A DNA stretch of 10,827 bases from Comamonadaceae bacterium. GTDB lineage: Bacteria > Pseudomonadota > Gammaproteobacteria > Burkholderiales > Burkholderiaceae_C. The notes beneath the pieces were generated by a model. It saw only the letters and a list, made by a program, of their open reading frames with translations. It was not told the origin of the DNA and made no database searches. Position numbers and translations under genes: made by a program. Location of the stretch: positions 1-10,827 of the forward strand of contig CANBQX010000059.1 of assembly GCA_947371775.1 (NCBI GenBank), read 5' to 3'. Shown in pieces: positions 7,369-10,827 of this stretch. Within the stretch, counting starts at the first letter, position 1, and each line of letters begins with the position of its first letter.

Positions 7369-8761
7369 AACCCGGTTTTTTGCGCCCCAAGCCTGGGTCA
7401 ACGGCGCATGGGCCTTTGACGTACTGCTCACGGTGGACGCCACCGGCCACTGGTCGGCCATTGCGCCGGGCGCTACACCCGACCAGCGCGCGGGTGCGCA
7501 TTGCCTGGCAGGGCCGGTATTGCCGGGCGTGGTGAATGCCCACAGCCACGCTTTTCAGCGGGCCATTGCGGGCCTGACCGAGCAGCGCAGCCCTGCACGC
7601 AGTGCAAACACGGCCGCCAGCCGCGACGACTTTTGGAGCTGGCGCGAGCGCATGTACGCCGCTGCCTTGCGCATTTCGCCCGCGCAGTTGGAGCACATTG
7701 CCGCCTTGCTCTACACCGAGCTGCTGGCCGGAGGCTATACCCAAGTCTGCGAATTCCATTACCTGCACAACGCGGCGCTTGGCAGCCCGCCAGCGTCGGC
7801 ACTTGATATGTCCATGGCCTTGGTGCGCGCCGCGCAGAGGGTGGGAATGGGCCTCACGCTCTTGCCCACGCTGTACATGCGCTCGGGCTTTGGCGCCACC
7901 GGTCTGCGCCCCGACCAGCAGCGCTTTGCATCGACCCCCGCATCGCTCTGTCGCCTGGTGGACGATCTGCAGACTCAGACCCAAGACATGGCGCATGTCA
8001 ACCTGGGTGTGGCTGTGCATTCGCTGCGCGCCGCCGACAGCCCCGCGATCGCCGAACTGGCGCAGTTTGCCCACGATCGCGGTCTGCCGGTGCACATCCA
8101 TATCGCCGAGCAGGAACAGGAGATCAACGACTGCATCGCCCACACCGGTCAACGCCCGGTGCAATGGCTGCTCGAGCACGCGCCCGTAAACGCCCGCTGG
8201 AACCTGGTGCACGCCACCCACACCACAGCGCAGGAGCTCGCGGGCGTGGCACACAGCGGCGCAAGCACCGTGATTTGCCCCAGCACCGAAGCCAACCTGG
8301 GCGACGGCGTGTTTGATTTCAGCACCTATTGCGCTTTGGGCGGACGCTGGTCTGTGGGCTCGGACAGCCACGTCACCCGCGGCTGGACCGAAGAACTGCG
8401 CCTGCTGGAATACAGCCAGCGCCTCATGCACAAAAAACGCAATGTCGCTGCGCACTGTGGCCCCGGCACCAGCAGCGCGGCCAACCTGCTCGAGGCCGCT
8501 CTGAACGGTGGTCTGGCGGCGACCGCACTGCCGCTGGGGGGCCTGCAGATTGGGCAACGTGCCGACTTTCAAGTGCTCGACGACCAGGCCTCAAACCTCT
8601 TGGGTGTGCCCCGCGAGTGCGTGCTCGACGCCTTGGTTTTTTCCAGCCCAGGGGCAGAGCCGAAGGCGATATACGTGGCAGGCCAGGCGGTCACGCACCA
8701 CGTTCATGCCGAAGTCGCCAGCGCGTTCGCCCAGACCATGGGCGCGCTGTGGACAAGCTGA
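7355..8761 (+). CDS. hutF: Formimidoylglutamate deiminase
   Basis: HutF (EC 3.5.3.13) deiminates N-formimidoylglutamate to N-formylglutamate and ammonia. The ATG at 7355 gives 468 residues, slightly over the ~450 usual. It is an amidohydrolase-superfamily enzyme: VVNAHSHAFQRAIAGL with H63 and H65, FHYLHN (134-139), HIHIAEQEQEI with H247 and H249, LVHATHT with H286 and H289, and VGSDSHV with D337. The HSHAFQRA form of the first motif is typical of HutF. It overlaps hutG by 14 nt in another frame and is last in the rightward operon. The C-terminus (SAFAQTMGAL) looks native, but the last two bases of its TGA are already the start of direct repeat copy 2, so the rearrangement joint lies at its stop codon. 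Confidence 0.95.
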   Translation: MHPVETRFFAPQAWVNGAWAFDVLLTVDATGHWSAIAPGATPDQRAGAHCLAGPVLPGVVNAHSHAFQRAIAGLTEQRSPARSANTAASRDDFWSWRERMYAAALRISPAQLEHIAALLYTELLAGGYTQVCEFHYLHNAALGSPPASALDMSMALVRAAQRVGMGLTLLPTLYMRSGFGATGLRPDQQRFASTPASLCRLVDDLQTQTQDMAHVNLGVAVHSLRAADSPAIAELAQFAHDRGLPVHIHIAEQEQEINDCIAHTGQRPVQWLLEHAPVNARWNLVHATHTTAQELAGVAHSGASTVICPSTEANLGDGVFDFSTYCALGGRWSVGSDSHVTRGWTEELRLLEYSQRLMHKKRNVAAHCGPGTSSAANLLEAALNGGLAATALPLGGLQIGQRADFQVLDDQASNLLGVPRECVLDALVFSSPGAEPKAIYVAGQAVTHHVHAEVASAFAQTMGALWTS

Positions 8762-8828
8762 GCCCAAAGAAGCAGTGGCCAACATCAAGGGCTACGTGGC
8801 GTTTTGGAAGGGCGTGCAGGTCAGCTAA
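8760..8828 (+). pseudogene. Truncated 3' fragment of a DUF427-family gene
   Basis: Twenty-two codons plus TAA match the C-terminus of the DUF427 protein at 349-627, from EPKEA to WKGVQVS, with one substitution (Ala to Val at the codon containing 8776) and one silent change (AAA to AAG). The first about 70 codons and any start are absent. The fragment begins within the hutF TGA in another frame. It is a remnant without independent coding capacity. Confidence 0.9.
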
Positions 8829-8831
8829 ATC

Positions 8832-8851
8832 GCACGTCCCTAGGAGCGTGC
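8832..8851. terminator. Degraded copy of the DUF427/hutH hairpin, now after hutF
   Basis: Counterpart of the 631-650 hairpin. The 644 G to 8845 A change turns a pair into a C-A mismatch, so only shorter stems form (GCACG/CGTGC outside, CCT/AGG inside). It lies 71 nt after the hutF stop and might still terminate the hutCDIGF transcript weakly. No better terminator is seen there. Confidence 0.3.
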
Positions 8852-8852
8852 A

Positions 8853-8872
8853 TCAGGCCGCAAGCCAAAGCG
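8853..8872 (-). pseudogene. Terminal fragment of hutH within repeat copy 2
   Basis: Read on the minus strand, this segment ends in codons for Leu-Trp-Leu-Ala-Ala-stop, matching the Leu-Trp-Val-Ala-Ala end of HutH at 652-671 with one change. Nothing upstream on the minus strand continues hutH. It shows that the duplicated piece came from the convergent DUF427-hutH junction. Confidence 0.8.
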
Positions 8873-8901
8873 ACACTCTCGACCAACCAGCTGAGTATCG
8901 C

Positions 8902-8930
8902 TTGCAGCCGATGGTCGGCGTGGGTAGTAT
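8902..8930 (+). promoter_or_regulatory. Possible sigma-70 promoter for the LprI-like gene
   Basis: TTGCAG (8902-8907), a 17-bp spacer and TAGTAT (8925-8930) form a reasonable sigma-70 match about 95 nt before the ATG at 9025. A perfect 12-bp palindrome, GCGAGCGCTCGC (8966-8977), would be in the leader. Otherwise 8873-9024 contains no supportable gene. Confidence 0.35.
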
Positions 8931-9024
8931 CCATCGGCGAAATATTGAAAGCCACGATAGCTCTGGCGAGCGCTCGCTTCTGCCTCCAACACCATTCCGA
9001 GATGTATCAAAGGGAGCTGGAACC

Positions 9025-9432
9025 ATGAAATTACTGCTCGCAGTATTTTTGATTTTCGTTTCGTGCATCGGTCGCGCGAAGGACTCAGACTGTGACAGGC
9101 CATCAACGACGCTTGAAATAAACGCCTGCGCAGCGAAAGACCGTGATGCTGCCAATCTCCTTTTAGGAAAATATCTGGCATCGGCAAAAAATAGATTTGC
9201 CGGCGATAAAGCAGTTGTGCAATCCATCAACAAAGGGCAGACGGCTTGGCTCTCCTATCGACAGGCACAATGCGATTCAGTTTATGAAATGTACCGAGAC
9301 GGAAGCCTACGTGACTCCATGTATCTGGGCTGTGAGTTGGAACTCACCAACGAGAGAACGCACCATGTTTGGAAAGACTACCTCACCTTTTGGGATTCAA
9401 CACCCCCAGTGCTGCCTGAGCCAACTAAATAA
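9025..9432 (+). CDS. Exported LprI-like (DUF1311) protein
   Basis: A 135-residue protein. The start is the ATG at 9025, preceded by AGGGAG at 9011-9016; the same frame is open far upstream, but that part is antisense-like shadow over hutF. An N-terminal signal sequence (MKLLLAVFLIFVSCIGRA) is followed by a domain with the LprI N-terminal pattern: C-D-R-P-S-T-T-L-E-I-N-A-C-A, a helix, then AWLSYRQAQCDSVYEM and YLGCELELTNER. Four cysteines in the mature part could make two disulfides. FVSC at 11-14 is a marginal lipobox, so a lipoprotein is possible. The family includes lysozyme inhibitors, but most members have no tested function, so none is assigned. Two 60-base lines (9121-9240) have 57/120 G+C against 42/60 in a hutI line, suggesting a different origin or weaker codon bias. 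Confidence 0.75.
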   Translation: MKLLLAVFLIFVSCIGRAKDSDCDRPSTTLEINACAAKDRDAANLLLGKYLASAKNRFAGDKAVVQSINKGQTAWLSYRQAQCDSVYEMYRDGSLRDSMYLGCELELTNERTHHVWKDYLTFWDSTPPVLPEPTK

Positions 9433-9473
9433 GAAGTCGCTATAGCTCGCGCGACCTAACACGGATCATCACC

Positions 9474-9860
9474 ATGGACACTGCACTTTCCACCAGCCAA
9501 ATCGTCGCCCAGGCCTGCCTCTTCGCATTTGCCGCTATCGCCCTGTTCGGCGGCTCGTTGCAGATGTACTTGGGGCAACCAGACACTTCGCCCCGGCTGG
9601 ACAACATCCACCGCTTCATGGGTGGAATTTACTTTTCGATGGGCGGCATTTGCGCATGGACGGCATGGACCGTCAGGGAGCAAGGCACGCTGGTTTACCT
9701 GATTGCAGCGGGCGTTTTCATTGCGGGTTGCGGGCGGCTCTTGTCGATGCGCAAGGTCGGGCTGCCAGAGCCTCGGGCGCTGTGGCTGGGCTACCTGGTG
9801 CCTGAATTGGTGTTGCCCTTTGTGCTGGCTGTGGCGCACTCGTCTCGGGCGCTGGCCTAG
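9474..9860 (+). CDS. DUF4345-type inner-membrane protein
   Basis: A 128-residue hydrophobic protein with about four membrane segments (about residues 10-33, 47-66, 73-92, 101-123). The DNIHRFMGGIYFSMG block at the start of segment 2, GVFIAGCGRLLSMRKVGLP after segment 3, and a final PELVLPF resemble DUF4345 proteins, whose function is unknown. The ATG has no strong Shine-Dalgarno. It starts 41 bp after the LprI-like gene and could be cotranscribed. It converges with the next minus-strand gene, with stops only 9 bp apart. A GCTGG/CCAGC hairpin (9851-9868) spans that gap and could act as a weak shared terminator. Confidence 0.65.
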   Translation: MDTALSTSQIVAQACLFAFAAIALFGGSLQMYLGQPDTSPRLDNIHRFMGGIYFSMGGICAWTAWTVREQGTLVYLIAAGVFIAGCGRLLSMRKVGLPEPRALWLGYLVPELVLPFVLAVAHSSRALA

Positions 9861-9869
9861 GCCCCAGCC

Positions 9870-10196
9870 TCAAGGCCCGACCAGCGTCTTGAAGTAAGCC
9901 CCCACCCCGTCCGCCGCCATCTTGTCCGAGTGGGCTACGCAGTAGGCGTCGATGGAGGCCACGGCATCACCGGTTGGGCGAGACGCATCGGCGCTCGCGT
10001 CGCGCTTGGACCCTTGAATCGACTTCAGCGCCAAGCTCAGCGGCGCCAAAAATGACTTGGCCCAGGCTTGCTTTGCGGGCACCTGCATGCGCAGCCACTG
10101 CGGGCAGGTGTGGTCGCCCAACAAGCTGCTAGCGTGCACTCCGCCAGACACGACGGCCAGCCCACACAGCAGAAGAAGTTTGCGCAAGGACGCCAC
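9870..10196 (-). CDS. Small exported protein of unknown function
   Basis: A 108-residue protein with a GTG start at 10194-10196; a TTG three codons later is an alternative. A typical signal peptide (SLRKLLLLCGLAVVSGGVHA) is followed by a likely cleavage after HA at about residue 22. The mature part has just two cysteines, C31 in HTCPQWL and C86 in SIDAYCVAH, which could form a disulfide. The C-x-x-W near the start and the D-x-Y-C-x-x-(H/N) segment near the end resemble small periplasmic proteins common in proteobacteria, but I cannot name a family. The start is 12 nt after the stop of the upstream Fe-ADH gene, so the two probably form an operon. Whether it assists that enzyme is unknown. Confidence 0.6.
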   Translation of the reverse strand: MASLRKLLLLCGLAVVSGGVHASSLLGDHTCPQWLRMQVPAKQAWAKSFLAPLSLALKSIQGSKRDASADASRPTGDAVASIDAYCVAHSDKMAADGVGAYFKTLVGP

Positions 10197-10208
10197 AGGC
10201 CTGCCCCA

Positions 10209-10827
10209 TTACATCGACGCATCCAACATCGCCCGGTAGTCCTCGCGGGTGGCAATGCGGGGGTTGGTTTTGTGGCAATGGTCGGCCATGGCGCCATCGA
10301 TCACGCGCTCAAACAGGTCGGCAGTCACGCCCAGTGCGGCCAGGCCGGTGGGCAGGCCCAGGCGCGCATTCAGGTCGCGAATCGCGTGGGCAATCGCGTC
10401 GCCCTGCGCATCACAGCCGCCCAGGCCCATGGCGTGGGCCATGCGCTGCAGGCGCTGCTCTTTTTGAATGGAATCGGCCGCCGCGTTAAAGCGCACCACC
10501 GCCGGCAAAAACAAGGCGTTCAAGGTGCCATGGTGCAGGCGCGGATTGACGCCGCCCAGGCTGTGGCTCAGGCTGTGCACGCAGCCAAGACCTTTTTGAA
10601 AAGCCATGGCGCCCTGCATGCTCGCGCTCATCATGTTCCAGCGCGCTTCGCGGTTCTGGCCATTGGCGGTGGCGCGCCCAATATGGCCCCAGCCACGTGC
10701 CAGGCCGTCCAGGCCAATGCCATCTGCGGGCGGGTTGACGGCTGGCGCCATAAAGGTTTCCATGCAGTGGGCAATGGCGTCCATGCCGGTGGCGGCCGTC
10801 AGCATGGGCGGCAGGCCCAGCGTGAGT
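10209..10827 (-). CDS. Iron-containing alcohol dehydrogenase, C-terminal part (cut by window edge)
   Basis: The minus-strand frame enters at the window end reading TLGLPPMLTAATGMDAIAHC and runs about 206 codons to TAA at 10209-10211. This is the C-terminal half of a group III Fe-dependent alcohol dehydrogenase. Metal-ligand positions are visible: Asp and His in GMDAIAHCMETF, His residues in GCVHSLSHSLGG, and His in PRLHHGTLNALFLP. These cytoplasmic enzymes oxidise alcohols or reduce aldehydes with NAD(P); the substrate cannot be told from this part. The helical C-terminal domain ends with TNPRIATREDYRAMLDASM, usual for the family. A small exported protein follows 12 nt after the stop. The N-terminal nucleotide-binding domain lies outside the window. 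Confidence 0.9.
   Translation of the reverse strand, partial: LTLGLPPMLTAATGMDAIAHCMETFMAPAVNPPADGIGLDGLARGWGHIGRATANGQNREARWNMMSASMQGAMAFQKGLGCVHSLSHSLGGVNPRLHHGTLNALFLPAVVRFNAAADSIQKEQRLQRMAHAMGLGGCDAQGDAIAHAIRDLNARLGLPTGLAALGVTADLFERVIDGAMADHCHKTNPRIATREDYRAMLDASM

Larger units (their letters stand above)
8760..8872 (+). repeat. Direct repeat copy 2 (right boundary of the hut locus)
   Basis: Second copy of the 113-bp element at 559-671, in the same orientation, 109/113 identical and ungapped. It starts in the hutF stop codon and ends at CAAAGCG. It carries fragments of two genes that are whole at copy 1, so its gene pieces are derived. The two copies bracket hutH to hutF exactly. Confidence 0.95.

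Noticed and set aside
7178..8572. Long antisense open frame (464 codons) opposite hutG/hutF
   Set aside because: Typical high-GC shadow: the opposite strand encodes clear HutG and HutF with intact metal motifs, and the antisense product shows no recognisable domain.
8508..8828. Frame that appears to fuse new residues to the DUF427 C-terminus
   Set aside because: The N-terminal part is an out-of-frame reading of hutF; only the last 22 codons are DUF427-derived.
559..8872. Composite transposon or classical integrative element
   Set aside because: No transposase, integrase, terminal inverted repeats or tRNA target lies between or beside the repeats. The repeat consists of ordinary gene ends.
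8329..9432. A 367-codon frame running from within hutF through the repeat into the LprI-like gene
   Set aside because: The first part is out of frame over hutF. Only the part from the ATG at 9025, with its own Shine-Dalgarno and signal peptide, looks real.

Overview
The window looks like a GC-rich betaproteobacterial chromosome, most likely Burkholderiales/Comamonadaceae. This is judged from codon use, the style of the AlaS, Fe-ADH and Hut proteins, and the hutUH / hutCDIGF layout. It is an inference: there is no rRNA or other strong taxonomic marker. No tRNA, rRNA, CRISPR array, transposase or integrase was seen.

Layout. (1) 1-124, minus: the 5' end of alaS (alanyl-tRNA synthetase). (2) 349-627, plus: a complete small DUF427-family gene, preceded by an intergenic region with a strong GC hairpin. 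(3) 652-8761: a complete histidine utilisation (hut) locus in two divergent operons. Leftward run hutU and hutH, with 1 nt between stop and start. Rightward run hutC, hutD, hutI, hutG and hutF, every junction overlapping by 4-14 nt. They share a 152-bp control region holding a GntR/HutC-type palindrome (4011-4026) placed where one bound repressor could cover both promoters. (4) 8760-8872: a second copy of the DUF427-hutH convergent junction. (5) 9025-9860, plus: an LprI-like exported protein of clearly lower GC, then a DUF4345-type membrane protein. (6) 9870-10827, minus: the C-terminal part of an iron-dependent alcohol dehydrogenase followed by a small exported protein.

Pathway. HutH deaminates histidine to urocanate, HutU hydrates it, HutI opens the ring to N-formimidoylglutamate, HutF deiminates that to N-formylglutamate plus ammonia, and HutG hydrolyses it to glutamate plus formate. 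This is the five-step route. HutC is the urocanate-responsive repressor and HutD a cupin accessory protein. No histidine or urocanate transporter is in the window.

The most unusual structure is a 113-bp direct repeat (559-671 and 8760-8872, 109/113 identical, ungapped) bounding the whole hut locus. Each copy carries the last 22 codons plus stop of the DUF427 gene, a palindromic hairpin, and the last codons of hutH. The second copy begins inside the hutF stop codon. It shows that the locus has been rearranged, and recombination between the copies would excise all seven hut genes while leaving DUF427 intact. I found no convincing wholly new biological system; the rest is ordinary metabolism.
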